A DNA stretch of 27,552 nt from PUMD01 sp964599275. Lineage in GTDB: Bacteria; Bacillota; Sulfobacillia; SLMV01. Below the pieces are notes generated by a model. That model was given only the letters and a program-made list of their open reading frames with translations, did not search any database and was not told where the DNA came from. Location of the stretch: NCBI GenBank assembly GCA_964599275.1, contig CAZRFK010000019.1, forward strand, positions 1 through 27,552, in the 5' to 3' direction. The translations under genes were made by a program, and so were the position numbers. Shown here in pieces: positions 8,172-15,306 of this stretch; the stretch's first letter is position 1; each line of letters starts with the position of its first letter.

Positions 8172-8639
8172 ATTAGTAAACTGGTAGCTACCTTCCCAGA
8201 TAAAAAAGATGCGTTATCAGCTTTGGCGGAAATAGAGAAGAAAAATTGGGGTTCCGGGCAGTTGTTGAAAGCCGAAGAGAAAGATCCCGAGCGAGCCCTG
8301 GCCAGCAATCTCTTTTTAAGCGGAAAGGAAATGTCCCAAACCTTATTGGGAGGTCTAATAGGTGCAGTTTTGGGCATTTTTTTAGTGTACTTTCACCACT
8401 CTGGTATCCTTTCTTTCAATCATTTCCCTCCTCTGTTCGCAGGAGGTAGGTATCCTGCATATCTGACTGTGGGAGGACTATTCGGACTGCTGGGGGCATT
8501 TATATCCTCACTGTATGTAATGTCCCTCACTCATTCAACAGTCCCTTCTGCACCCTTCATATTAACTACATTCACAGCGAGGCCTCAGCTTCCAAAGGTG
8601 AAAAAAACTGTCCAGAGACATGGTGGGGATGTAGTGTAG
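8172..8639 (+). CDS. Small two-helix membrane protein, apparent ATT start
   Basis: The coding pattern runs upstream of the first conventional codon (TTG 8223, no ribosome site) to 8172, reading ISKLVATFPDKKDALSALAE. A strong AAAGGAGG (8156-8163) stands 8 bases before ATT 8172, and no ATG, GTG or TTG exists in frame between them. ATT is therefore the best-supported start, giving 155 residues. The order is a short cytoplasmic alpha/beta-like segment, a Gly-rich helix (LLGGLIGAVLGIFLVYF, about 58-74), a loop with PPLFAGGRYPAY, a second helix (about 97-118), and a tail ending KKTVQRHGGDVV. The layout recalls ActD/DUF3341 or YflT-type proteins only faintly; I assign no function. It starts 1 base after the previous stop, so it is translationally tied to the CWB2 pair. 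Confidence 0.6.
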   Translation: MSKLVATFPDKKDALSALAEIEKKNWGSGQLLKAEEKDPERALASNLFLSGKEMSQTLLGGLIGAVLGIFLVYFHHSGILSFNHFPPLFAGGRYPAYLTVGGLFGLLGAFISSLYVMSLTHSTVPSAPFILTTFTARPQLPKVKKTVQRHGGDVV

Positions 8640-9020
8640 AAGCCGAATCATTCAGATTACCTTACCTTCTATTTCGAACTGGATTTTTCACCAGGCCTGG
8701 CAACAAATACGGAAGAGAGAAGGGTTGCAACTGCAAACAGCTGCTCCAAGGATTTCATATGTCTCCATAAACGAAGGGATGTGCTTATCAAGATGTCCGG
8801 TGAATTGCTCCACTGAGGAGTTGTGCTCGACTGTCACCGCTGAACATCCGAACAATGTCAGGGAGATCAATATAATGAGCAATATAACAAGTGTATATGC
8901 TGAAGAAGGTTCTGATGGAAGATGCGAAAATCGGCACTCACTGTAAAACCCCTTATTCGCAAGAAACAGAGTCGGAACACCAATCTGTTGGGGATTCCAC
9001 AACTGTAATCATCAACAGGT
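8640..9020. other. Gene-poor stretch with a possible remnant lipoprotein frame on the minus strand
   Basis: About 380 bases lie between the small membrane protein and the sigH terminator. On the minus strand, an open frame at 9002-8688 contains a hydrophobic run (LVILLIILISLTLFGC, about residues 38-53) ending in a lipobox-like LFGC, then an acidic stretch and a Cys-rich end. Its only start is a TTG with no ribosome site. A neighbouring frame also reads sensibly near its end (SLEQLFAVATLLSSVF, stop near 8673), which suggests a decayed or misread short gene. I find no RNA gene or promoter that I would defend here. Confidence 0.3.
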
Positions 9021-9046
9021 AAAAAGGGATGGCCTGAGGCCATCCC
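9021..9046 (-). terminator. Rho-independent terminator of sigH
   Basis: On the minus strand GGGATGGCC (9046-9038), loop TCA and GGCCATCCC (9034-9026) form a perfect 9-bp stem, followed by five T (9025-9021). It lies about 30 bases beyond the sigH stop, so sigH transcription ends here. Confidence 0.93.
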
Positions 9047-9077
9047 GATAAAGCAGAATATATTCAAGAGTTCATTT

Positions 9078-9734
9078 TTAGTTCTGTTCATCTTCCAGTA
9101 AGTACTGCTCCAATTTGCGTTTGACTCTCTGCAAAGCATTATCCACTGACTTAACATGTCGGCCAATTTGATCTGCAATTTCTTGATAGGACTTGCCATC
9201 AAGATAAGCCATCAATACTTGCCACTCCAGATCACTGAGCATCTCACCCATTCTTTTTTCAATCTGGTTAAACTCTTCCCGGGAAATGAGCAGCTGCTCT
9301 GGATTAGATATATGACTTCCTTCAAGCACATCCATCAATGTCCTATCGGATTCTTCGTCGTAAATAGGCTTATTCAGGGAAACGTATGAATTCAGCGGTA
9401 TATGCTTTTGACGCGTCGCAGTTTTAATCGCAGTGATTATCTGCCTTTGAATACACAACTCTGCAAAGACCTTAAATGAAGATAGCTTTTCAGGGCGGAA
9501 ATCTCGGACAGCTTTGTAAAGTCCAATCATACCTTCCTGAACAATATCCTCACGATCCGCACCTACCAGAAAATAGCTTCTAGCTTTCGCCTTCACAAAG
9601 TTTTTGTATTTGACCATCAAAAAGTCCAGAGCCCGTTTACTGCCAGCCCTAGCGATTTCAACTAAGTCCTCGTCTCCCATCGCTTCGTATTCTGCAGGGT
9701 AAACATCAAGTTCAGGTTGAGGAAATGTGCTCAC
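9078..9734 (-). CDS. sigH: RNA polymerase sporulation sigma factor SigH
   Basis: The protein has 218 residues, the usual SigH length. It starts at GTG 9734, preceded by GGAGGAGA with about 7 bases spacing. Region 2 covers roughly residues 20-112, with KYKNFVKAKARSYFLVGADR then EDIVQEGMIGLYKAVRDF and the promoter-melting stretch FAELCIQRQIITAIKTATRQ. Region 4 near the end carries the helix-turn-helix KSYQEIADQIGRHVKSVDNAL. The ADREDIVQEG and RQKHIPLNSYVSL segments are typical of Spo0H. In the family this factor directs early sporulation and post-exponential genes. Its place next to rlmB, thyX and cysS matches the conserved Clostridia order. A strong terminator follows, and its own promoter lies about 200 bases upstream. 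Confidence 0.95.
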   Translation of the reverse strand: MSTFPQPELDVYPAEYEAMGDEDLVEIARAGSKRALDFLMVKYKNFVKAKARSYFLVGADREDIVQEGMIGLYKAVRDFRPEKLSSFKVFAELCIQRQIITAIKTATRQKHIPLNSYVSLNKPIYDEESDRTLMDVLEGSHISNPEQLLISREEFNQIEKRMGEMLSDLEWQVLMAYLDGKSYQEIADQIGRHVKSVDNALQRVKRKLEQYLLEDEQN

Positions 9735-9936
9735 TAAATCTCTCCTCCACTTTCACTTTGGGATTATGCTGGTTGTGGATCCCGTAACGCATGATGAAAG
9801 CTATGACAACAATTGCCGACGTATGTCTCCTATTGGCAAATCTTATTATATAAAGAAAGACTTAGACCAGTATGAACCGACCGTTTTTAAGATTGAGTAG
9901 GAATTGCTACCTTTATAAACTGTTAGCACATTGCAT

Positions 9937-9966
9937 ATTATACTTGTCACAAGGCTTTCAGGTCAA
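9937..9966 (-). promoter_or_regulatory. Sigma-A-type promoter and long leader of sigH
   Basis: On the minus strand TTGACC (9966-9961) and TATAAT (9942-9937) are separated by 18 bases. Transcription would begin near 9930 and leave a leader of about 195 bases before sigH. A second TATAAT at 9850-9845 lacks a good -35 box. The rest of the 330-base gap (9735-10064) holds no open frame that I can support. There is a loose inverted repeat, AATTCTA with TAGAATT, near 10010-10055 just beyond the rlmB stop, which may be a weak terminator. Confidence 0.65.
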
Positions 9967-10064
9967 CCATCTCAGAACCTTGTGTACTAGTTCCGATATT
10001 AATCAATTCTAAAAAGGCGATTCCCTCTTTAATTATTAGTAGAATTGAGGTGAAAAAATTCATA

Positions 10065-10805
10065 CTAGCATTCCAGGCGCCTTCTTACCACTTCAAACAT
10101 TACCACTGCACCAGCAGCTGAAACGTTCAATGACTCAATTGAACCGCAGAGAGGTATGCTTACCAGTCCATCACAACTTTCTTTCAATAATCTCGGTAGT
10201 CCTGAACCTTCGCTTCCTACACAAAGCCCGATAGCACCATCCAGGCGAACATCGTATAGCGTCTCCCCATTCATATCTGCTCCATAGAACCAAACGCGGC
10301 GCTCTTTCAATTGGTTTACCGTGCGAACCAGATTTGTAACCATACTTATAGAAAGATGTTCAGTTGCGCCAGCAGAGGCTTTAACCACAGCAGGAGTTAT
10401 CCCTACTGCCCGACGCTTGGGGATAATAACTCCATCGACACCCGCCGTTTCAGCAGTGCGAATGAGAGCTCCCAGGTTCTGGGGATCCTTGATATGGGCA
10501 GCTACCAGCAAAAATGGAGGAGATTCCGACCGCGCCGCCGCCTCCATCAATTGACTCACAGGTTCATAAGGATAGGGCTCACAGAGAGCAATTACCCCCT
10601 GATGTGCTCCGGTTTTCGCCTCCCTATCCAGGATGTCACGCGACGTCCAGGAAATTTCGGCTCCCTGCCGAAGTCCAGAATCCAACAACTCCTCAATATC
10701 ATAGCGCTGTATCCCACTGGCAACCTGGATCTCCAGAACTCTGCGTTTCTGTGCTCTCAATGCTTCTCTGACAGGTTGTCGTCCCTCAATCTGGTCATGA
10801 TTCAT
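10065..10805 (-). CDS. rlmB: 23S rRNA (guanosine-2'-O-)-methyltransferase RlmB (TrmH/SpoU family)
   Basis: The protein has 246 residues from ATG 10805, which has AAGGTG upstream; a GTG at 10817 opens the frame but overlaps that site. An N-terminal substrate-binding domain (residues about 1-75: EGRQPVREAL, then AKTGAHQGVIAL) precedes the SPOUT knot. The three SPOUT motifs are DPQNLGALIRTAETAGVDG, then GLCVGSEGSGLP, and IPLCGSIESLNVSAAGAVVMF. In order they supply the catalytic Asn/Arg region and the two S-adenosylmethionine loops. Family members 2'-O-methylate G2251 of 23S rRNA. It follows thyX by 30 bases and is likely transcribed from the cysS promoter as part of a cysS-thyX-rlmB operon. Confidence 0.93.
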   Translation of the reverse strand: MNHDQIEGRQPVREALRAQKRRVLEIQVASGIQRYDIEELLDSGLRQGAEISWTSRDILDREAKTGAHQGVIALCEPYPYEPVSQLMEAAARSESPPFLLVAAHIKDPQNLGALIRTAETAGVDGVIIPKRRAVGITPAVVKASAGATEHLSISMVTNLVRTVNQLKERRVWFYGADMNGETLYDVRLDGAIGLCVGSEGSGLPRLLKESCDGLVSIPLCGSIESLNVSAAGAVVMFEVVRRRLEC

Positions 10806-10835
10806 ATAAACGAACACCTTCCCATCGAATATTTG

Positions 10836-11561
10836 CTAGTCTGACTCGGTCTCCCGGGTAGAAGCTGTGATGAAAGGAAGTGACTCGACCTCGGTCTCGT
10901 GAATACGCTCACAACTATCTCTGCCCTCTCTGCAAATCCCCTGACTCACACATGGTGGTCCGGCTGACTCAAATATGTAGGGGGCAACTCCTCTCAAAAG
11001 TTGCATTATACGTTCAGCCAGGGTTCGAATCTCCCATTGAGATCGCGTACAGGCCCTTAGATGAAACCATTCCAGCCATGCACGGGCATTTTTCGACATC
11101 ACCAGACTGCTGGCAGTCGCCTGAGGAAGAACAAATCTGGCATCTTCTTTCGGTACATCAGCCTCACGAAGCCGTCGGTACAAACGGCGCGACGACTGTA
11201 AATGCTCCATGAACTCTTTCTTCAACTGCTCATTTTGCTCGATACTCGGAGGTATAACTGATTCAAAATCCTTTTGCTCGATATACCTCTGAGATTGTTG
11301 GGAATAGCTTGCAATCCGTGATCTTACTAACTGATGAGATGCAACACGGCTCAGACCCTCTATGCCAACAGTAAACTGAACATGTTCAAAAGGAGATAAA
11401 TGTCCCCTATCAAACAACATCCGTATCATACGTGCTACTTCCTGTTCATCGAGCTTTTCCTGCAGCTGATCAATATCTGCGGGCGAATAACACAGCCTGG
11501 CCGCCATAGCCACCGCCTTTCCAGGCTGACTGGTATACCGAAGCAACTTAACCTGCATCAT
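10836..11561 (-). CDS. thyX: Flavin-dependent thymidylate synthase ThyX
   Basis: The protein has 241 residues, starting at ATG 11561 with GGGGAGGGG upstream (a second ATG follows at once). It makes dTMP from dUMP using FAD, NADPH and methylene-tetrahydrofolate. Family landmarks include LSPFEHVQFTVGIEGLSR (about 55-72), the SHQLVRSRIASYSQQSQRY signature (75-93) and the C-terminal NARAWLEWFHLRACTRSQWE with the Arg/Gln contact residues. The oddity is in the ThyX motif RHRX7S, here R80-S81-R82 with S90 at the end: the central His is Ser (codon TCA). The flanking residues are normal, so the fold is not in doubt. It sits between cysS and rlmB; mrnC, which commonly separates cysS and thyX in Clostridia, is absent from the 40-base gap. 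Confidence 0.94.
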   Translation of the reverse strand: MMQVKLLRYTSQPGKAVAMAARLCYSPADIDQLQEKLDEQEVARMIRMLFDRGHLSPFEHVQFTVGIEGLSRVASHQLVRSRIASYSQQSQRYIEQKDFESVIPPSIEQNEQLKKEFMEHLQSSRRLYRRLREADVPKEDARFVLPQATASSLVMSKNARAWLEWFHLRACTRSQWEIRTLAERIMQLLRGVAPYIFESAGPPCVSQGICREGRDSCERIHETEVESLPFITASTRETESD

Positions 11562-11600
11562 CTATTCCCCTCCCCACTGTATCAACTTCTCCCCAGACCT

Positions 11601-13085
11601 TTACTGGTCAGGAGTAGTCTTGACCCTCGTTCCCTGTGGAGTATCTTCAAGATATATATCCATATCCTGCAACCGATCACGTATCATATCAGCTATGGGC
11701 CACAGTTTTTGCTGCCTAGCCTCTTTACGAACCTCAATCAATAGTTCGAGCAACTCGCTATCTTTATCCCCTATCAGCTGGTCTATCTTTCTGGCATCAT
11801 CTTCTGCAGAAATTCCCTCCTGAGGCCATATTCCCAATATGCGGGCACAGATTTCGATCTGATCGCCGAAATCGGCGAGTGCCTCTTTCACCGGTTGGCT
11901 TAAAACAAAATCAGGATCATTTATTACTCCATTCACCCCACGAACTGCAGCGAAAACAGCGGCAAGGGCCTGTGGTGTGTTCAGATCGTCATCCATAGCT
12001 CGCGAAAATTCATTTTTGAGATCAACAGATTTATCAAAGATAGTCTCAGATTCAGACTCCGATAGAGGAACATCATCCTCGGGCTCTTGGCTCAGCATCT
12101 GCCTGAGCGAGGTCATGCTGGTAATCAGCCTCGCAACTGCTTTCTTCGACTTCTGCAAGCGATCATCACTATATTTCAAAGGAGTGGAATAGTGAGCCGA
12201 CAGGAGAAAATGTCGTACAACTTCGGGACGATAATCATCCAGCAAGTCCTTTACAGTGATGAAATTACCCAGTGACTTGGACATCTTTCCATCTTCACCA
12301 GTAATCATTCCATGATGAACCCAGCATTTAGCGAATGGGCTGTCGTCCATATATGCCTCACTCTGAGCCACCTCGTTCTCATGATGGGGGAAAATCAAAT
12401 CTGTCCCGCCGGCATGGAAATCAAAGCCGAAACCTAAAAATTTCAACGCCAGTACAGAGCACTCTATATGCCAGCCAGGACGTCCAGTGCCCCAAGGACT
12501 GGACCAACCCGGTTGGTCCCCCTTGACTTCTTTCCACAACGCAAAGTCAGCCGGATGCTTCTTACGTTCATCAACTTCTACTCTAGCACCTGCCACCAAT
12601 TCATCCAGGCTCTGACCTGATAGGTGCCCGTATCTTTCAAAACTGGTCACATCAAAATAGACATCACCATCAACCTGATAGGCATGTTCAGATTCGATAA
12701 GCGACTGCACCATATCAATGATATCCGCAATGTGGTCAGAAACCCAGGGATACTCATCAATGGTGGTTACATCCAATGCTTCAAGAACTTCTTCATACTC
12801 GCGATTGTAACGTTCAGCCACTTCTCTTTCACTGATACCTTCCAGCTTGGCACGGGTAAGGACCTTCTCATTTACATCGGTGACATTCTGTACAACATGA
12901 ACGTCCAGCCCTTTGTACTGCAGATATTTGACCACAGAATCCCAAAAAACTGAAGGACGAGCGTGCCCAAGATGAGTATTGCTGTAAGGAGTTATGCCGC
13001 AGAGATAAATCTTGACCGGTCGATCCTCAGGGAGCTCGAGCTTTTCTTTCTTCCCACTGTAATTATTGAAAACCTTTAAAACCAA
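11601..13085 (-). CDS. cysS: Cysteinyl-tRNA synthetase
   Basis: The predicted enzyme has 494 residues. TTG 13085 is chosen because AGGAGG lies 8 bases upstream; a GTG at 13094 overlaps that same AGGAGG and is too close. The HIGH signature appears as HLGH (38-41), preceded by the zinc-ligand Cys in YLCGITPYSNT. The other zinc ligands are C209 (HIECSV), H234 and E238 (HHENE). KMSKS is intact at 267-271. The C-terminal DALR-like helical region and anticodon domain fill the remainder, giving normal full length. The enzyme charges tRNA-Cys in the cytoplasm. CGITPY-THLGH is a little reminiscent of the related cysteine ligase MshC, but length and C-terminal domain favour CysRS. There is no T-box leader: the promoter lies only about 30 bases upstream. 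Confidence 0.94.
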   Translation of the reverse strand: MVLKVFNNYSGKKEKLELPEDRPVKIYLCGITPYSNTHLGHARPSVFWDSVVKYLQYKGLDVHVVQNVTDVNEKVLTRAKLEGISEREVAERYNREYEEVLEALDVTTIDEYPWVSDHIADIIDMVQSLIESEHAYQVDGDVYFDVTSFERYGHLSGQSLDELVAGARVEVDERKKHPADFALWKEVKGDQPGWSSPWGTGRPGWHIECSVLALKFLGFGFDFHAGGTDLIFPHHENEVAQSEAYMDDSPFAKCWVHHGMITGEDGKMSKSLGNFITVKDLLDDYRPEVVRHFLLSAHYSTPLKYSDDRLQKSKKAVARLITSMTSLRQMLSQEPEDDVPLSESESETIFDKSVDLKNEFSRAMDDDLNTPQALAAVFAAVRGVNGVINDPDFVLSQPVKEALADFGDQIEICARILGIWPQEGISAEDDARKIDQLIGDKDSELLELLIEVRKEARQQKLWPIADMIRDRLQDMDIYLEDTPQGTRVKTTPDQ

Positions 13086-13112
13086 AATGTTCACCTCCTG
13101 TTGAACACCCTG

Positions 13113-13121
13113 ATTATATCA
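13113..13121 (-). promoter_or_regulatory. Extended -10 promoter of the cysS operon
   Basis: TGATATAAT on the minus strand (13121-13113) is a TGn-extended -10 box. The -35 region is weak. Transcription would start near 13106, about 20 bases before the cysS TTG, leaving no room for a T-box. Confidence 0.55.
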
Positions 13122-13189
13122 CACAGGCTTGATCAGCGAACTCCTCATAAAGGATTATTTATACAACTGACCGCTGCAATGATTCTGTT

Positions 13190-14021
13190 TTACGGGATCT
13201 GCTCAACGAATACCTTCACCCAACCAATAGCCCGTTTACGCAATCCCAGCATTTCAGCTGCCTTTTGTGACAGATCAAGGTGTCGGCCTGAAATAAACGG
13301 TCCCCGATCATTTATTTGTACATTAACTGATCGTCCTGTTTCCATGCAAACTACTTTCAATTTCGTCCCAAAGTCCAGCCAGCGGTGAGCAGCTCTCAGC
13401 TGAAAGGAAGCGAATTTGGTGCCACTATCAGTGGGACGGCCAGCAAATCGTTCTCTATACCATGACTTTTTCATTATCACCGGCCTGCCAGATTCCTTTT
13501 TCTCTATGACTTTGCTGGAAGACGGAAAATCTAGTGGATGTATATCGAAGGCAGAACGAATGTAGTTACTCCAGAGCACTGCCAATTCACCAGCAGAAGA
13601 ATTATTGATTGCGGCAGTATCATAATCAACGGTCACCAGAACTGATTCACCAACAGAAACAACGAAATGTCCGTTTATGGTGCCGGGATAATTAACAGTA
13701 TTTTGTCTTCAGTCCACGAGCGACTGCCCAGGCGGCGAAGAACTTCTCGTCCTCTTTCTCTGACCGTCCATTCGCCAACCGGGGCGCAAATTCGAAGAAC
13801 TACCACGCCACCAATCAATATTTCAGATATTTTTGCTCTGAATCAGATATATAGCGCAGCTCAAAAGTCACTTCTTCTTCTGAAAACTGCACCCTTGTGG
13901 TATTCGTAAACCGAGCAGCATGGACTACCCTGACGACAGAAAAGAAAAACAAAAGCAGACCAATTGCGGTCAACAGATACTTTCCCGCCAATAGTGAAGA
14001 TTCCTTGTTGGATTGTAACAC
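13190..14021 (-). pseudogene. RlpA-like double-psi beta-barrel protein, split over three frames
   Basis: Three successive frames give one secreted protein. Frame A, from GTG 14021 (GGGGGG 9 bases upstream), encodes a signal peptide (LLAGKYLLTAIGLLLFFFSV, VHA cleavage region) and runs to a stop at 13815 after EQKYLKY. The next frame reads LIGGVVVLRICAPVGEWTVR, then RERGREVLRRLG, to a TAA at 13677. The third resumes with GTINGHFVVSVGESVLVTVD and finishes at 13190. The last 90 residues are an RlpA double-psi barrel: KKSWYRERFAGRPTDSGTKF, then AAHRWLDFGTKLKV and VQINDRGPFISGRHLDLSQ, with the expected Asp. RlpA-type proteins act on septal or cortex peptidoglycan. Each junction is explained by loss of about one base. 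It is 48 bases downstream of ispDF. It is either a true pseudogene or two sequence errors; the conserved coding sense in all three frames makes recent damage or error likely. Confidence 0.75.
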
Positions 14022-14068
14022 GGTGCGCAACCCCCCTTTTTGTGGAGGAGGTTCTCACCGCACCCACT

Positions 14069-15274
14069 TCATTTTTTAAGTACAGTACAGACAGCCAGGG
14101 CAGCAATGGCAGAATCCTCGCCGACAGGCCCCAGCCCCTCATTTGTGGTTGCCTTAACAGAAACATCATCTCTCGGAATATCAAGTATATCTGCAATATT
14201 GTTACACATTTTCTCCACATAGGGAGCAAGTCGCGGAGATTCAGCTATTATCGTCAAGTCCACATGCACCGGGTGACAATTTCCCTCCCTTACCATCTGG
14301 GCCACCTGTGCGAGCAGATCGCAGCTGCAGGCATCCTTGTACTCTGGCAAATCATCCGGGAAGTGCTTGCCAATATCCCCAAGTGAACATGAACCCAGCA
14401 ATGCGTCTGCAATCGCGTGCAGCGCAGCGTCGGCATCGGACTGACCAATTAGACCGGATGTTGCCTCATGTATCTTGACTCCACCAAGAATCAATGGCTG
14501 CTCTGAGCCAGTGCGGTGGAGGTCATATCCCACTCCAACTCTAACAGAAGAGGAATTTCCCATTACCTGATGACATTTCTGTTCAATAAACGACCTAGCT
14601 ATAGTTAGATCCTGCCAGGTAGTTATTTTCCGATTTCTCTGCGATCCCTCAACCAGGCGAACTGTATGTCCCAGCGCTTCAACAAGTGAGGCATCATCTG
14701 TCAGTACTGCATCATTATCCTTTCTTTCCAGGGAGCGGTGAGCCTCCAGTATCAAGTTATGTAAAAATACCTGAGGTGTTTGCACCTTTCGGAGCTGATC
14801 CCTGGCAAGAGTGTTATCGACACGCCGTCCGGGGATATGATCCTTTTCTGCTTTTACTCTCTTAATCGTGTCGGAGACAGCAACCGCTGGAGCAGCAGCT
14901 CCGCTATCTCCAGCAGCAGACACAACTCGCCTCACCATTTTTGGGGTCACCAGGGGCCGGGCAACATCATGAATTGCAACCAGATCCTTCGGCTGTTTCA
15001 GCGCTTCTAATCCCCTGCAGACTGATTCAATGCGAGTATCGCCTCCAGCAATAACTCTACCCTCTAAATCATACTCATTAAATAAGCTTTGAATTGCGGG
15101 CAGAAGCGTTTCTCTGCCCACAATCACTACCTCATTCAACTCATCTATTTGCACAAAACAGTCCAAGTTATGACTTAACAAGGGCCTTCCCGCAAGGGGT
15201 AATAAAACTTTGTCTACCGTACCCATGCGTCTGCCGCGGCCAGCAGCGGCTATCACCAGCGAAAAAGATGTCAT
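14069..15274 (-). CDS. ispDF: Bifunctional IspD/IspF (MEP cytidylyltransferase + ME-cPP synthase)
   Basis: The protein has 401 residues, starting at ATG 15274 with GGGGAGT upstream. Residues 1-235 are IspD: the nucleotide loop AAAGRGRRMGTVDKVLLPL, then IHDVARPLVTP (100-110) and TPQVF. Residues 246-401 are IspF: VGVGYDLHR with metal ligands D251 and H253, ILGGVKI, SDADAALHAIADALLG with H286, and VKATTNEGLGPVGEDSAI. It catalyses the third and fifth steps of the MEP isoprenoid pathway in one chain. In most Bacillota these are two adjacent genes; the fusion joins them with a linker of only about 10 residues. The IspF loop usually written GHSD reads GQSD (Q278), a one-base change from His. It lies 32 bases after the PIN/TRAM gene, in the same operon. 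Confidence 0.95.
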   Translation of the reverse strand: MTSFSLVIAAAGRGRRMGTVDKVLLPLAGRPLLSHNLDCFVQIDELNEVVIVGRETLLPAIQSLFNEYDLEGRVIAGGDTRIESVCRGLEALKQPKDLVAIHDVARPLVTPKMVRRVVSAAGDSGAAAPAVAVSDTIKRVKAEKDHIPGRRVDNTLARDQLRKVQTPQVFLHNLILEAHRSLERKDNDAVLTDDASLVEALGHTVRLVEGSQRNRKITTWQDLTIARSFIEQKCHQVMGNSSSVRVGVGYDLHRTGSEQPLILGGVKIHEATSGLIGQSDADAALHAIADALLGSCSLGDIGKHFPDDLPEYKDACSCDLLAQVAQMVREGNCHPVHVDLTIIAESPRLAPYVEKMCNNIADILDIPRDDVSVKATTNEGLGPVGEDSAIAALAVCTVLKK

Positions 15275-15306
15275 TTCCGGTTACTCCCCTATAATCCCCT
15301 CTTATA

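Noticed and set aside
8725..8946. 73-codon plus-strand frame in the gap before sigH
   Set aside because: No ribosome site and no recognisable motif; it lies opposite the better, though still weak, lipoprotein-like frame.
11562..11600. Hidden mrnC between thyX and cysS
   Set aside because: The gap is 39 bases, too short for any part of a mini-ribonuclease III.
11601..13085. MshC (cysteine:glucosaminyl inositol ligase) in place of CysRS
   Set aside because: CGITPY and HLGH are suggestive, but total length, the KMSKS context, the C-terminal extension and the operon place favour cysteinyl-tRNA synthetase.
13086..13190. T-box riboswitch upstream of cysS
   Set aside because: The extended -10 box lies about 30 bases before the start codon, so there is no space for a T-box and no specifier or antiterminator sequence is visible.
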